The notes: generated by a model not told the origin, from the letters alone. Counted from the stretch's first letter, positions 40,483 to 50,963 are shown. The stretch: 64,000 bases of DNA from an uncultured Colwellia sp. (GCA_913061475.1 CAJXUN010000002.1:100223-164222); one strand, 5' to 3'. Translations and numbers: made by a program.

Positions 40483-40635
40483 CCACTTAGCCCCTAAATG
40501 TACGTAAACAACTATGCAGAGTTGTGGTATTCATACACGGAAATAATAAATTTAACGCTAGAAATAATATATGCTCTATACTTAAATTAAGCTGAGTGAA
40601 AACTTTACTCAGTAGATTTTGATTTAGGAGTTGAT

Positions 40636-40881
40636 ATGCAGTCTCAAAAGCACCCCATCGTTGATAGGCGCCAAGAAGCACCTGAGCAATCGGTATGGTG
40701 GTCTAAGCTCTCATTGGCACAAAAATTCTCTGCTAGCAGCTTAGGTAAGTTCGGTTATGAATTACGCTTTGTTCGTAACGAGCAAGGGCATAGCTTAGCA
40801 GTTTTAATGTGTAATTCAGGTGTTGCCGTGATCACTGAAGATGGCGACATTAATACTTCGCCAAATATAAAAATTAGGTAA
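40636..40881 (+). CDS. Small uncharacterised protein
   Basis: An 81-residue soluble protein, MQSQKHPIVDRRQE ... WWSKLSLAQKFSASSLGKFGYELRFVRNEQGHSLAVLMCNSGVAVITEDGDINTSPNIKIR. TAGGAG sits six bases before the ATG. I do not recognise a domain. The C-terminal half looks like four short beta strands. It stands alone, 153 bases after acpS and convergent with barA. Coding status is likely from the clean start signal and balanced composition. Confidence 0.65.
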   Translation: MQSQKHPIVDRRQEAPEQSVWWSKLSLAQKFSASSLGKFGYELRFVRNEQGHSLAVLMCNSGVAVITEDGDINTSPNIKIR

Positions 40882-40927
40882 TGCTTTTTAAATTTATATC
40901 CAACTAATGAAACTTTGTTAGTTGTAA

Positions 40928-43717
40928 CTATTCAGTCTCAAGCTGTTGAATAAACGGCTCCGCATCCGCTAGAACTAAATCTATTTGCTCAAAAAATTCA
41001 AAAAACTCAGGCTCTAAGTCATCTAAGGCAATACCACGCTTTAATTCTGTTTCAAGTTCATGGGTTACTTTACCTAAGCTTGGCACACCAGAATAGCAAC
41101 ACGCACCGTTGAGCTTATGAATTAATACTTTTAGCTGCTCTATGTCTTGGGAAATTAATGCCTCAGAAATGTTGATTTTACTTTCTGGTAAGCTATTAAC
41201 CAGACCAATAAACATGTCTTTAGCTAAGGCTGATTTTTGACCTGCTCGCTGCAGTGCTAATGACCAATCAATAATAGTTGGTCGTAAACTGCTTATCGAT
41301 CCAGAAGATGATGTGACGACTGTGGGTCGATTGGCAAGTAACGTTGAATCGCAATATTCGTAAATACTATGGTGCAGCATTGCTTCATCTATCGGTTTAG
41401 TGATAAATGAATTGAAACCTTTCTCTAGCAATTTATCTTTTTCTTCCCCGAAGACATGTGCGGTTACCGCTATTATTGGCGTGTGTTCATTAAGCGTTTG
41501 CTGACGAATCATTGATAAGGCGGAAATGCCATCAAGTACTGGCATTTGAATGTCCATAAATATTAGTGCGAATTTTTCATGGCGGCATAACTCTACGGCT
41601 TGAGCACCATCAGTAACCGTGCTGACATCATTAACCTGTTCAAGTAACAATTCCTTAATAAGCTTTAAGTTTGCCTCGTTATCATCCACCGCGAGTACTT
41701 TAATCGGCACTTTGTGTTCTGGTACGTCAAATAGGTCATTTAGTTCTGTTGATGCTTTTGGCATCAGTGTTTTATTTAAGCGTTGTACCGTTATCGGTTT
41801 ACTAATACAGGTTTTTGCTCCACTCGAAATTAAGGCTTCGTGTAAGCTTGGAGAATTACTATTGATGGCTAAATGTATTGAGCCAATAATGTCTTTAAGG
41901 GTAAAAATAAGTTTTTTCACGTCATTAAGGGCTGATGGCGTAACATCGTGGCCGATCAGCGCAAAGTCGAACGATGATAGTAATTCTTTGTTTGCTAAAA
42001 GCTCGTCCATTTCATCGCGGTGAGTGATACAGGTAATTTGCATTTCCCAACTAGCCAATATTTCAGTTGTAGCTAAACGACTGGCAGCATGCGGTTCATA
42101 ATAGAGTATTGCTTTGCCATTAAGGCTTTCAGGAATAGGGAGAAAAACTGTTGGGATTGGGTTTAATTCACACTGGAAAGTAAACCAAAACGTTGAGCCT
42201 TCATTTTCTATGCTGTCAAAACCGATACCGCCGCGTAGTTCTGAGACTAACCGCTGTGAAATTACTAACCCTAAACCCGTACCGCCGTAGATACGCGTAA
42301 CACTTTTGTCTCCCTGACCAAAGGCTTCAAATATTGAGTTTTTTTGTTGTTCGGAAATGCCAATTCCAGTGTCTTGTACTGTTACCCTTATTTTATATAG
42401 GTTTTTGGCAATAACATTACCTTCTATATTAATGTCCACTGAGCCTTTATCGGTAAATTTTATGGCGTTACTGGCCAAGTTGACCATAACTTGTTTGATG
42501 CGCATAGCGTCGCCAATGAGTGAGTCAGGTAATTTTGGACTAACACGTAACGACAATTCGATATTTTTTTTATGGGCGCTGGGTGCGAGTAAAGTTAGGG
42601 TTTCCTCGATGGACTCACGAATTGAAAACGGAATATTTTCAATAACCATTTTACCGGCATCGAGTTTAGAGAAGTCTAAAATATCGTTAATAATTGATAG
42701 CAAGTTACCGGCAGAGCGTTCAATTGTTTGCAAGTGATCACGCTGTGTGTCGCTTAACGGTGTTTTTAATACTTGTCGGGTAAAACCAATAACACCATTA
42801 AGTGGTGTGCGTAATTCATGGCTCATGTTGGCTAAAAATTCAGACTTTACCTTATTGGCGTCTTGCGCTTTACGTTTTGCGATGTCGAGCTCAACGTTTT
42901 GAATTTCAAATTGTTCTAAACTCTCACGTAAATCTATCGTGGCTTGGTCTATACTTCGTTGCATCTCATCTTGATAATCGCCTAGAGATTGCGCCATGGC
43001 GTTAACACCATTTTTTAAAAAGTTTAATTCACCAAAAAGTTGACCACTAATACGACTTTCAATTTTACCTTCTCTAATACGATCTATCGCAAGCACCATA
43101 GATGATATCGGACGAGTCACGCTATTAATCAATTTATAGGCGAATAACGCACTGATTATCAGGCCAACTAAAACGATAAAAAATACTTTTATCAGTAATT
43201 GTTGTTGCGCGTACTTAATATTACTTTTGTCAATTTGTATGGCGATATAACCGATAACATCACTGTGAATATCTACTGCAGAATGGTTATTTTTTGCCGT
43301 GAACTCGTCAATAATTGGTGCTCGATAAATAAGGTAATCATCGTGATCTTCATACATGATGCTATTGGGTAAGTTTTGTCCTGCTCTAATACGCATGGTA
43401 TGTGTGTCGCCGTGATAAGCACTGGTAACGAAAACTTGGTTGTCTTTGGTGAATATGGCGATGCTTTTGATGATATCTGATTGGCTGCGATGACTAAAAC
43501 CAATCAGCGTTCGCAAGTTATCACGTTTTTTCTCTAATAATGGTGCCGCGCTGCTAATGGCGAGTGGTGCAATGATACTGGTGGCGCGTTGATAAATAAA
43601 TTGATCGAGTTCGCTATAGCGACTGTAAGATAAGTAACCTGCAACAATTAAACTGATTAGGGTCGTTGGAACGATCGTAAGTAAAATTACCCAATCTTTC
43701 AGGCTTATTTTATGCAT
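40928..43717 (-). CDS. barA: Hybrid sensor histidine kinase BarA
   Basis: A 929-residue tripartite kinase, the sensor for UvrY/GacA and so for the Csr small-RNA system. Layout: membrane span (about 9-30), periplasmic sensor, second span (about 174-196), HAMP, HisKA with H300 in NMSHELRTPLNG, ATPase with DTGIGIS and GGTGLGLVIS, a degenerate receiver, a true receiver with D722 in MDIQMPVLDG, and an Hpt domain with H867 in LIHKLNGACCYSG. It follows E. coli BarA almost end to end. It is divergent from rlmD-relA, the same synteny as in E. coli. Confidence 0.96.
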   Translation of the reverse strand: MHKISLKDWVILLTIVPTTLISLIVAGYLSYSRYSELDQFIYQRATSIIAPLAISSAAPLLEKKRDNLRTLIGFSHRSQSDIIKSIAIFTKDNQVFVTSAYHGDTHTMRIRAGQNLPNSIMYEDHDDYLIYRAPIIDEFTAKNNHSAVDIHSDVIGYIAIQIDKSNIKYAQQQLLIKVFFIVLVGLIISALFAYKLINSVTRPISSMVLAIDRIREGKIESRISGQLFGELNFLKNGVNAMAQSLGDYQDEMQRSIDQATIDLRESLEQFEIQNVELDIAKRKAQDANKVKSEFLANMSHELRTPLNGVIGFTRQVLKTPLSDTQRDHLQTIERSAGNLLSIINDILDFSKLDAGKMVIENIPFSIRESIEETLTLLAPSAHKKNIELSLRVSPKLPDSLIGDAMRIKQVMVNLASNAIKFTDKGSVDINIEGNVIAKNLYKIRVTVQDTGIGISEQQKNSIFEAFGQGDKSVTRIYGGTGLGLVISQRLVSELRGGIGFDSIENEGSTFWFTFQCELNPIPTVFLPIPESLNGKAILYYEPHAASRLATTEILASWEMQITCITHRDEMDELLANKELLSSFDFALIGHDVTPSALNDVKKLIFTLKDIIGSIHLAINSNSPSLHEALISSGAKTCISKPITVQRLNKTLMPKASTELNDLFDVPEHKVPIKVLAVDDNEANLKLIKELLLEQVNDVSTVTDGAQAVELCRHEKFALIFMDIQMPVLDGISALSMIRQQTLNEHTPIIAVTAHVFGEEKDKLLEKGFNSFITKPIDEAMLHHSIYEYCDSTLLANRPTVVTSSSGSISSLRPTIIDWSLALQRAGQKSALAKDMFIGLVNSLPESKINISEALISQDIEQLKVLIHKLNGACCYSGVPSLGKVTHELETELKRGIALDDLEPEFFEFFEQIDLVLADAEPFIQQLETE

Positions 43718-43858
43718 TTTTTGTTGAGCTTTAGTGTAAAATCATTGAGTTAATAACTCTATAATGGCACATATCAGACTAATACCAAATAGATAATCGT
43801 TCACTATGGCAGCAAATGCATAATTTATGCTGCTCTTTGATGGCAAATTAAGATAGCT

Positions 43859-45175
43859 ATGGCAAATTTTTTTAAAGCAAGCGTTAAAAAAAACATAATT
43901 CAGAAAAATTTAACTGTTTCAATTGATCGTCTTGATCAGCAAGGCTGTGGAGTTGCTGTTCATAACAAAAAACCAATTTTTATTGAAGGCGCACTGCCCA
44001 ATGAAACAGTGGAAGTGAAAGTCTATGAACAAAAAAGTAAGTTCTCAAAAGCAAGATTAGTCAATATTATTACCGCCAGTGAAGCCCGTACAGTAGTGAA
44101 ATGTCGACACTATTTTCAATGTGGAGGCTGCAATCTGCAGCACATGGACTATCAGCATCAGTTAGCTTATAAACAAGATAAAATCAGACAGTTATTCTCA
44201 CGCCAAGCCTTAAATGAGAATCTACCTTGGCAAAGTCATATTGCCAGTCAGCCATGGCATTATCGCCGTAAAGCAAGAATTGGTGTGCAATATGATAAAC
44301 GGGGTATGCCGATCATTGGTTTTCGCCAACGTGAGAGTAGCCACTTAACTGAAATTAAATCCTGCCCGGTACTAGTAGCAGCGTTTGCCAACATTTTTAC
44401 TGAATTAAAAATGCTGCTGCCAACGTTGTCGGGAAGTAATGCTGTTGGTCATATCGAAATTATTGCCGCGAATGAAAATATTGTTGTGGTGCGTCAACTC
44501 GTTAAGTGTACAACACTAGATAAAGAACGTTGGTTAGATTTTGCCAATAAAAATAACTGGTTAGTCTATTTTGATGATGGCAAACGTATTACCGCTTTAG
44601 CGGCAGATAAGCCGTTGTTTTATTCATTAACAGATACTATTAATATTGAATTTTCTGTTAATAACTTTATTCAAGTTAACCATGGTGTTAATAAGCAGAT
44701 GGTTGAACAAGCCCAAGCGTGGTTAGCGTTAAATGATCAAGATACCGTATTGGACTTATTTTGTGGTTTAGGTAATTTCAGTTTACCTATTGCTCAGCAA
44801 GTCAGTCATGTCGTCGGTATCGAAGGCATTCAAGCCATGGTTGATAAAGCCCAAGAGAATGCTCAGCATAATGGCATCACTAACTGTCAATTTCATCAAG
44901 CTGACTTAAATAACGATTGGCAAGATCACCTTTGGGCTAAGCAAAAATATACCAAGGTTTTACTCGATCCTGCACGCGCTGGCGCATATCAAGCGTTAAC
45001 GCAGTTATTGCGCTTTAATATTGAAAAAGTACTCTATGTCAGCTGTGATCCAGCATCTTTGGCGCGTGATAGTAAGTTACTTATTGACCATGGTTATAAA
45101 ATTGAAAAAATTGCCTTAATGGATATGTTTTCACAAACAAAGCATGTTGAAACTATGGTAATGTTTAGCTTGTAA
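43859..45175 (+). CDS. rlmD: 23S rRNA (uracil-1939-C5) methyltransferase RlmD
   Basis: A 438-residue enzyme with an N-terminal TRAM domain (LTVSIDRLDQQGCGVAV), a [4Fe-4S] cluster region (VKCRHYFQCGGCNLQHM) and a C-terminal SAM methyltransferase domain (DTVLDLFCGLGNFSLPIA). The catalytic Cys lies in LYVSCDPASLARD. Length and motifs match RumA/RlmD. relA follows after 35 bases. Confidence 0.96.
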   Translation: MANFFKASVKKNIIQKNLTVSIDRLDQQGCGVAVHNKKPIFIEGALPNETVEVKVYEQKSKFSKARLVNIITASEARTVVKCRHYFQCGGCNLQHMDYQHQLAYKQDKIRQLFSRQALNENLPWQSHIASQPWHYRRKARIGVQYDKRGMPIIGFRQRESSHLTEIKSCPVLVAAFANIFTELKMLLPTLSGSNAVGHIEIIAANENIVVVRQLVKCTTLDKERWLDFANKNNWLVYFDDGKRITALAADKPLFYSLTDTINIEFSVNNFIQVNHGVNKQMVEQAQAWLALNDQDTVLDLFCGLGNFSLPIAQQVSHVVGIEGIQAMVDKAQENAQHNGITNCQFHQADLNNDWQDHLWAKQKYTKVLLDPARAGAYQALTQLLRFNIEKVLYVSCDPASLARDSKLLIDHGYKIEKIALMDMFSQTKHVETMVMFSL

Positions 45176-45210
45176 CGAGTTGTTTATTCTAATCGGAGGT
45201 AGAGAGTTTC

Positions 45211-47412
45211 ATGGTTTCTGTGCGCAAGTCACATCAAATGTCGGAAGCAAGTTTTGAACAGTGGTTAGAGAGGCTTGAATTAGATAATGACAAAAAAATC
45301 GCCTTAGAAAAGTTATATCACCAAGTGAATGACTTATTTGATGATGCAACGCCGTGCCAAACCAAATCGTTCGAGATGGTGGAAATTCTCTCGGCTTTAA
45401 ATCTTGATACCGATTCATTATGTGCGGCGTTTATTTGCCCTTTATACGAATATAACTGCATTAGCCTTGAATACATTGAAGAAAATTTCTCGCAACAAAT
45501 ATATCTATTGTGCAAAGGCGTTGGCCAAATGGAAGCGATTAAGGCCTTGCAGCAATCGCAGTCGAGCCAAGTTAGTGCCAATCAAATTGATAATATCCGC
45601 CGTATGCTATTGGCTATGGTGGAAGATGTTCGCGCTGTTGTGATTAAATTAGCTGAACGCTTATGCCATTTACGCTTAGTTAAGAACAGCGATGAAGAAA
45701 CTCGTGTTTTAGCCGCTAAAGAAACCAGTAATATTTATGCACCATTAGCTAACAGGCTTGGTATAGGGCAATTAAAGTGGGAGTTAGAAGATCTTTCTTT
45801 TCGCTATCTTCATCCTGACGTCTATAAAAATATTGCTAAGCAGCTTGATGAAAAACGTCTCGATAGAGAGCGTTATATGGCCGATTTTGTTGATAATATT
45901 GCTCAACAGTTAAAGGCATCCTCGATCAAAGGCATTGTTTATGGGCGCCCGAAACATATTTATAGTATTTGGAAAAAAATGCAGCAAAAGTCGCTGGATT
46001 TTGAACAGCTGTTTGATGTGCGTGCAGTGCGTATTATTGTTGATGAATTACAAGGTTGCTACGGTGCATTAGGCTTAGTTCACACCAGTTGGAAGCACTT
46101 ATCTAAAGAGTTTGATGATTATGTTGCCACGCCGAAAAGTAACGGTTATCAGTCAATCCATACGGTCGTAATAGGCCCTGAAGGTAAAGCCATTGAAGTG
46201 CAGATTAGAACGCAGCAAATGCATGATGATGCTGAGTTAGGTGTTGCAGCACATTGGCGCTATAAAGAAGGTAGCGCTAGCGGTAAAACCTCTGGATTTG
46301 ATGAAAAAGTAAGCTGGTTAAGAAAAATTTTACAATGGCAAGAAGATGTCTCTGAAAGTGGCGAACTGATTGATGAATTGCGTAGCCAAGTGTTTGAAGA
46401 CCGTATTTATGTATTTACCCCAAGTGGCGACGTGGTGGATTTACCGAGTGGCGCAACGCCGTTAGATTTCGCTTACTATATTCATTCTAATGTTGGACAT
46501 AGCTGTATTGGTGCAAAAGTATTTGGCCGTATTGTACCTTTTACACATGTCTTACAAACCGGTGATCAAGTTGAAGTATTACGTAGTAAAACGCTGAACC
46601 CGAGTAGAGATTGGCTAAATCCAAGCCTGAATTACCTTCACACGCCACGCGCAAGGGCGAAGGTGCAACACTTTTTTCGCTTATTAGATCGAGATAAAAA
46701 CCTGGCTGCTGGCAAAGAGATGTTAGAAACAGCGCTAGGAAAATTACAACTATCTTTGGCAAAAGTTGATTTAACTGCGGCAATCGAGCGCTTTAATTTT
46801 ACCACCAAAGATGATTTGTTAGCGGCCATAGGCTCAGGTAATACACGTTTGTTACAGGTAGTGCATTGCTTGCAGCAACAGGATGAAAAATCCAAGCCTG
46901 AAGTAGACATAGATCCACAAAGTTTAATTCGAGAGCCTCAACAGGCGGATACACAAGCCAGTGATAGCAATGGTATTACGGTATCTGGAGTGGGTAATTT
47001 ATTAACGCATATGGCAAAATGTTGTCACCCTGTACCAGGTGATGAAATCTCAGGCTTTATTACCCAGGGCCGCGGTATTTCGGTGCATCGAGTTGACTGT
47101 GAACAACTTGCTAACGCATTGAATCAGCAACCTGAGCGCGAAGTTGAGGTGCAATGGGGTATCAACAGCAAAAAAAGTTATCAGGTAAGTATTAATATCA
47201 TTGGCGGCGATCGCCAGGGCTTGCTACGAGATATTTCCACCATTATTGCTAATGAACGTGTCAGTATAATTGGCATTGAAAGTAATACAGATAATGCAAA
47301 ACAAAGTATGAGCATGACCATAAAAATAGAGGTAGCAAATAACGAAGCGTTAAGCCGTTTATTAGCTAAATTAAAACAATTAGACGATGTTGTTGAAGTT
47401 AAAAGATTATAG
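45211..47412 (+). CDS. relA: (p)ppGpp synthetase RelA
   Basis: A 733-residue ribosome-associated stringent-response enzyme. The N-terminal HD-like domain lacks the catalytic HD pair (CAAFICPLYEYNCISLEYIEENF), as in RelA and unlike SpoT. The synthetase domain contains FDDYVATPKSNGYQSIHTVV and EVQIRTQQMHDDAELGVAAHWRYKEG. TGS domain (YVFTPSGDVVDLPSGATPLDFAYYIHS), zinc-finger-like MAKCCHPVPGDEISGFIT, and a C-terminal ACT domain complete it. GGAGG lies upstream of the ATG, and MVSVRKSH fits the E. coli N-terminus. Confidence 0.97.
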   Translation: MVSVRKSHQMSEASFEQWLERLELDNDKKIALEKLYHQVNDLFDDATPCQTKSFEMVEILSALNLDTDSLCAAFICPLYEYNCISLEYIEENFSQQIYLLCKGVGQMEAIKALQQSQSSQVSANQIDNIRRMLLAMVEDVRAVVIKLAERLCHLRLVKNSDEETRVLAAKETSNIYAPLANRLGIGQLKWELEDLSFRYLHPDVYKNIAKQLDEKRLDRERYMADFVDNIAQQLKASSIKGIVYGRPKHIYSIWKKMQQKSLDFEQLFDVRAVRIIVDELQGCYGALGLVHTSWKHLSKEFDDYVATPKSNGYQSIHTVVIGPEGKAIEVQIRTQQMHDDAELGVAAHWRYKEGSASGKTSGFDEKVSWLRKILQWQEDVSESGELIDELRSQVFEDRIYVFTPSGDVVDLPSGATPLDFAYYIHSNVGHSCIGAKVFGRIVPFTHVLQTGDQVEVLRSKTLNPSRDWLNPSLNYLHTPRARAKVQHFFRLLDRDKNLAAGKEMLETALGKLQLSLAKVDLTAAIERFNFTTKDDLLAAIGSGNTRLLQVVHCLQQQDEKSKPEVDIDPQSLIREPQQADTQASDSNGITVSGVGNLLTHMAKCCHPVPGDEISGFITQGRGISVHRVDCEQLANALNQQPEREVEVQWGINSKKSYQVSINIIGGDRQGLLRDISTIIANERVSIIGIESNTDNAKQSMSMTIKIEVANNEALSRLLAKLKQLDDVVEVKRL

Positions 47413-47426
47413 GTAAAAATAAAATT

Positions 47427-48227
47427 ATGTTAACTGCTGCGCCTTCAATTGAAAAACTTCGTTGGATCATGAGCGAATTACGTGATCCTAATACGGGTTG
47501 CCCGTGGGACTTAAAACAAACCTTTGCGTCAATCATTCCGCATACCATTGAAGAAGCGTATGAAGTTGCAGATGCCATAGAGCAAGAAGATTTTGTAGAG
47601 CTGGAAAAAGAGCTCGGTGACTTATTGTTTCAAGTGGTGTTTTATAGCCAATTGGGAGCGGAAGAAAAACGTTTTGATTTTGACAGTGTGCTAAGCGCCA
47701 TTTGTGAAAAACTGATCCGCAGACACCCTCATGTTTTTGCCAGCAGTGACTTTACTTCAGATGCTGAAATTAAGGCTAACTGGGAAAATGAAAAGTCGAA
47801 AGAGCGACAACAAAAAAATAATGATGAAAGCCTCAGCATGTTAGCTGATATTCCTCGCAGTCTGCCGGCGTTATCACAAGCAGCAAAAATTCAAAAACGC
47901 TGTGCACATGTTGGCTTTGATTGGCACAATATTGACGATGTTTTCGCGAAAGTTGAAGAGGAAGTTTTAGAAGTTAAAGCTGAGTTACATCGTGATGAAA
48001 CAGCACTAGCCGAAGAGTTAGGTGATTTAATGTTTGCTGTTGTCAATTTATGTCGACATGCCAAGCAAGACCCTGAAGCGATATTACGACAAGCAAATCA
48101 AAAGTTTACTAAACGATTCCAAGGTGTTGAAACTGAGGTCAATAATAGTGATAAAAGCTTTCAGCAACACTCATTAGACGAACTTGAAGCATTCTGGCAA
48201 CAAGTGAAAATTGCTGAAAAGTCTTAA
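47427..48227 (+). CDS. mazG: Nucleoside triphosphate pyrophosphohydrolase MazG
   Basis: A 266-residue enzyme hydrolysing NTPs to NMPs. It has two MazG repeats. The first is LRDPNTGCPWDLKQTFASIIPHTIEEAYEVADAI with ELEKELGDLLFQVVFYSQLG; the second is KVEEEVLEVKAEL with LAEELGDLMFAVVNLCRH. Fourteen bases after relA; the relA-mazG pair is conserved, and MazG is known to lower ppGpp effects in E. coli. Confidence 0.96.
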   Translation: MLTAAPSIEKLRWIMSELRDPNTGCPWDLKQTFASIIPHTIEEAYEVADAIEQEDFVELEKELGDLLFQVVFYSQLGAEEKRFDFDSVLSAICEKLIRRHPHVFASSDFTSDAEIKANWENEKSKERQQKNNDESLSMLADIPRSLPALSQAAKIQKRCAHVGFDWHNIDDVFAKVEEEVLEVKAELHRDETALAEELGDLMFAVVNLCRHAKQDPEAILRQANQKFTKRFQGVETEVNNSDKSFQQHSLDELEAFWQQVKIAEKS

Positions 48228-48271
48228 AATCAGCTAACGCAAATGCGCTAATAATAAATGTAGAGGTAACT

Positions 48272-49072
48272 ATGAACTCAATGCCAGTAATAGTCGACAG
48301 TAAATTAACACTTAACAATAATATTGTCACCTTGACTTTCAATCGGCATGACGTCCGTAATGCCTTAACGGGTACAGCTATCACCGATGATATTGTTAAC
48401 ACAGTGACATGGATTAATCGTACACCTGAAATTGCGGTATTGATTATAACCGGCGACGGCTCAGCGTTTTCTTCTGGTGGTAACATAAAAGATATGGCCG
48501 AGCGGGCAGGAGACTTTGCTGGCGATGTGCAAAGCTTAGAGAGACGTTACCGAGAAGGTATTCAACGCATTCCACTTGCCTTACATAAGTTAGAAGTACC
48601 GGTTATCGCGGCGGTGAATGGCCCTGCAATAGGCGCGGGCTTTGATATTGCAAACATGTGCGATATGCGCATTGCTTCTACAAAAGCTAAATTCGGCGAA
48701 ACTTTTGTCAACCTAGGTATTATTCCGGGTGATGGTGGTGCATGGTTTATGCAACGCTTAATTGGTTATCAAAAAGCAGCAGAGTTAACCTTTACGGGTC
48801 GTGTTATCGATGCTAATGAAGCAAAAGAAATCGGTATAGTACTTGATGTTGTCGCTCCTGAGGGCCTAATGGCACGAGTCAATCAGCTTGCTGCTGAAAT
48901 AGCCGCTAAACCGATTGCTTCGCTGCGCTTAACCAAGCGGTTAATGAAATTAGCACAACGTACAGAGTTACCTGATTTCCTTGATATTTGCGCGGTTTTT
49001 CAAGGAATGTGTCATAACAATCCAGAGCATTTATCTGCAGTTAACACTATGATCGAAAAGCTAGCAAAATAA
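48272..49072 (+). CDS. Enoyl-CoA hydratase/isomerase family protein
   Basis: A 266-residue crotonase-fold protein. The oxyanion-hole segments are GSAFSSGGNIKDM and PAIGAGFDIANMCDMRIAS. A Glu stands in KFGETFVNLGIIPGDGGAWFMQRLIG, a usual catalytic position. It probably acts on an enoyl-CoA in fatty-acid or amino-acid breakdown; the specific substrate is unknown. GAGGT precedes the ATG. A bidirectional terminator separates it from the threonine aldolase. Confidence 0.88.
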   Translation: MNSMPVIVDSKLTLNNNIVTLTFNRHDVRNALTGTAITDDIVNTVTWINRTPEIAVLIITGDGSAFSSGGNIKDMAERAGDFAGDVQSLERRYREGIQRIPLALHKLEVPVIAAVNGPAIGAGFDIANMCDMRIASTKAKFGETFVNLGIIPGDGGAWFMQRLIGYQKAAELTFTGRVIDANEAKEIGIVLDVVAPEGLMARVNQLAAEIAAKPIASLRLTKRLMKLAQRTELPDFLDICAVFQGMCHNNPEHLSAVNTMIEKLAK

Positions 49073-49079
49073 GCTGTTT

Positions 49080-49113
49080 TAAAAATAGCTTAAACAACTA
49101 AGCTATTTTTATT
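49080..49113. terminator. Bidirectional intrinsic terminator
   Basis: AAAAATAGCTTA / TAAGCTATTTTT, a perfect 12-bp stem with a 6-nt loop. A run on one side and T run on the other serve both convergent genes. Confidence 0.75.
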
Positions 49114-49122
49114 GATGCTATT

Positions 49123-50148
49123 TTATGCGTTAGTGTTAGCGTTCAACACATCGGTTAGTTGCTGTATAAAGCAGTCAATATCTACTTGACTGATATCTAG
49201 ATGGGTAACTAAACGCATTGGATTAGCCGCGCTAAGTAATATGTTTTTACGCTTCAGTTTTTCAACTAAATTTGTGATATCAATATCGTCAGAAAATGTC
49301 GCAAAAACCATATTAGTTTCTACATGACTAAGGTTAACGCTAACGTCAGGTAATTGATTTAACGCAATGGCTAAATATTTTGCATTATCATGGTCTTGTT
49401 GTAACTTGGCTGGGTTTTCTTTAAGGGCTATTTTGGCTGCTGCGGCAATAATACCTGCTTGGCGCATGCCGCCACCCACCACTTTACGCCAACGCTTAGC
49501 GCTTTTAATTAAAGCATCAGAGCCAAGTAATAACGAACCTATTGGTGCGCCAAGGCCTTTTGATAAACAAATAGACATTGAATCTACATGCTGGCTAATC
49601 TCGGTAATATCGACATTTAACGCACTCGCAGCATTGTAAACTCTTGCCCCGTCTAAATGTAAGGCAAGGTTATTGCGCGTGGTAAAGTCGCGCGCTTCGG
49701 CCATATAACTTAGTGGTAGCACTTTACCGTTAATGGTATTTTCGATACTAAGTAAGGTGGTGCGAGCAAAGTGAGAATCATCAGGCTTTATCGCCGCCGC
49801 AAGTTTTTTAAAACATAACGTGCCATCATTCTCGTTAGCGATAGGTTGAGGTTGAATGGAGCCTAAAATAGCGGCGCCACCACCTTCAAACTTATAGTTA
49901 TGTGCTTGTTGCCCACACAGGTATTCGTCGCCTCGTTGACAATGTGCCATCAGTGCTAATAAATTGGCTTGTGTGCCTGAACTACAAAACATTGCACGAG
50001 CAAAGCCATGCCTTTGGGCTGCCCATGATTCGAGTTCATTAACAGTAGGGTCATCGCCATAAACATCGTCACCTACTTCAGCATTCGCCATTGCAGTGCG
50101 CATTGCTTTACTTGGACGAGTTACCGTATCTGAGCGAAAATCAATCAT
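49123..50148 (-). CDS. ltaE: Low-specificity L-threonine aldolase
   Basis: A 341-residue PLP enzyme splitting L-threonine or L-allo-threonine into glycine and acetaldehyde. N-terminal MIDFRSDTVTRPSKAMRTAMANAEVGDDVYGDDPTVN is the family hallmark; SICLSKGLGAPIGSLLLG holds the PLP lysine. The ATG at 50148 has AAAGGTG upstream and gives the family start; the ORF extends in frame to 50187. Confidence 0.94.
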   Translation of the reverse strand: MIDFRSDTVTRPSKAMRTAMANAEVGDDVYGDDPTVNELESWAAQRHGFARAMFCSSGTQANLLALMAHCQRGDEYLCGQQAHNYKFEGGGAAILGSIQPQPIANENDGTLCFKKLAAAIKPDDSHFARTTLLSIENTINGKVLPLSYMAEARDFTTRNNLALHLDGARVYNAASALNVDITEISQHVDSMSICLSKGLGAPIGSLLLGSDALIKSAKRWRKVVGGGMRQAGIIAAAAKIALKENPAKLQQDHDNAKYLAIALNQLPDVSVNLSHVETNMVFATFSDDIDITNLVEKLKRKNILLSAANPMRLVTHLDISQVDIDCFIQQLTDVLNANTNA

Positions 50149-50237
50149 GGTGCACCTTTTGTTGTCTAGGGAAACTAAAAAAGGCATCTAATACGATGCC
50201 CTTAATTTATTATTTAATTGATAAATATAAGCTACCG

Positions 50238-50963
50238 TTACTCAGCTAATTCAGCATTGTGATAAATATTTTGCACGTCGTCACAATCTTCTAACATGTT
50301 AATAAATTTTTCGAAGTTAGCTAAGTCATCGTCACCTGAAATTTCAGTATAAGTCTGTGGTACCCAAGTGATTTCTTCGACTTCTAATTCAACATCTGCC
50401 ATATTTTCGGCAAATTCTGTTTTAATTTTGAAGAACTCGGTATGTGGTGCGTAAACGGTGATAATGCCGTCTTCAAGCTCAACATCAGTAACATCAATGT
50501 CAGCCATCATTAAACTTTCTAATACAGCTTCATCGTCTTCACCTTTAAAGGCAAATACCGCTTGGTGATCAAACATATGCGAAACGGTGCCAGAAGAACC
50601 AATTTTTGAATGGGTTTTAGTAAAACATTGGCGAACATCTTTAATGGTGCGATTACCGTTATCCGTTAAGCAATCAATAATTACCATACAGTTGCCTGGG
50701 CCAAAACCTTCGTAGCGCGATTCTACGTAGTCTTCACCACCCACACCTGATGCTTTTTCTATCGCTTTCTCAATAACATGAGTTGGAACTTGATCTTTTT
50801 TCGCTCTTTCAATCGTGCGACGCAAAGACAGGTTACTGTCGGGGTCTACGCCACCATTTTTCGCTAGTACGTAAATTTCTTTACCGTATTTTGAATATAC
50901 TTTAGTTTTTTGACCCGCAGTTTTGGCCATAGATAATTTGCGGTTTTGATATGCTCTGCCCAT
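50238..50963 (-). CDS. YebC/PmpR-family protein (YeeN-like)
   Basis: A 241-residue protein of the YebC/TACO1 family. It starts [35 protein letters not shown] and contains [27 protein letters not shown], both family signatures. The wording is closer to E. coli YeeN than to YebC. Members act as transcription regulators or help translation of proline-rich stretches. Usually YebC lies by ruvC; here there is no ruvC, consistent with a YeeN-type paralogue. It is transcribed in the same direction as ltaE, 89 bases upstream. Confidence 0.92.
   Translation of the reverse strand: MGRAYQNRKLSMAKTAGQKTKVYSKYGKEIYVLAKNGGVDPDSNLSLRRTIERAKKDQVPTHVIEKAIEKASGVGGEDYVESRYEGFGPGNCMVIIDCLTDNGNRTIKDVRQCFTKTHSKIGSSGTVSHMFDHQAVFAFKGEDDEAVLESLMMADIDVTDVELEDGIITVYAPHTEFFKIKTEFAENMADVELEVEEITWVPQTYTEISGDDDLANFEKFINMLEDCDDVQNIYHNAELAE

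Noticed and set aside
41619..42737. Antisense ORFs of 126-134 codons opposite barA
   Set aside because: barA is complete and matches E. coli BarA throughout; these are frame shadows.
45211..47412. Possibility that the relA gene is a bifunctional spoT
   Set aside because: The HD hydrolase residues are absent from the N-terminal domain, and the neighbours rlmD and mazG are those of relA.
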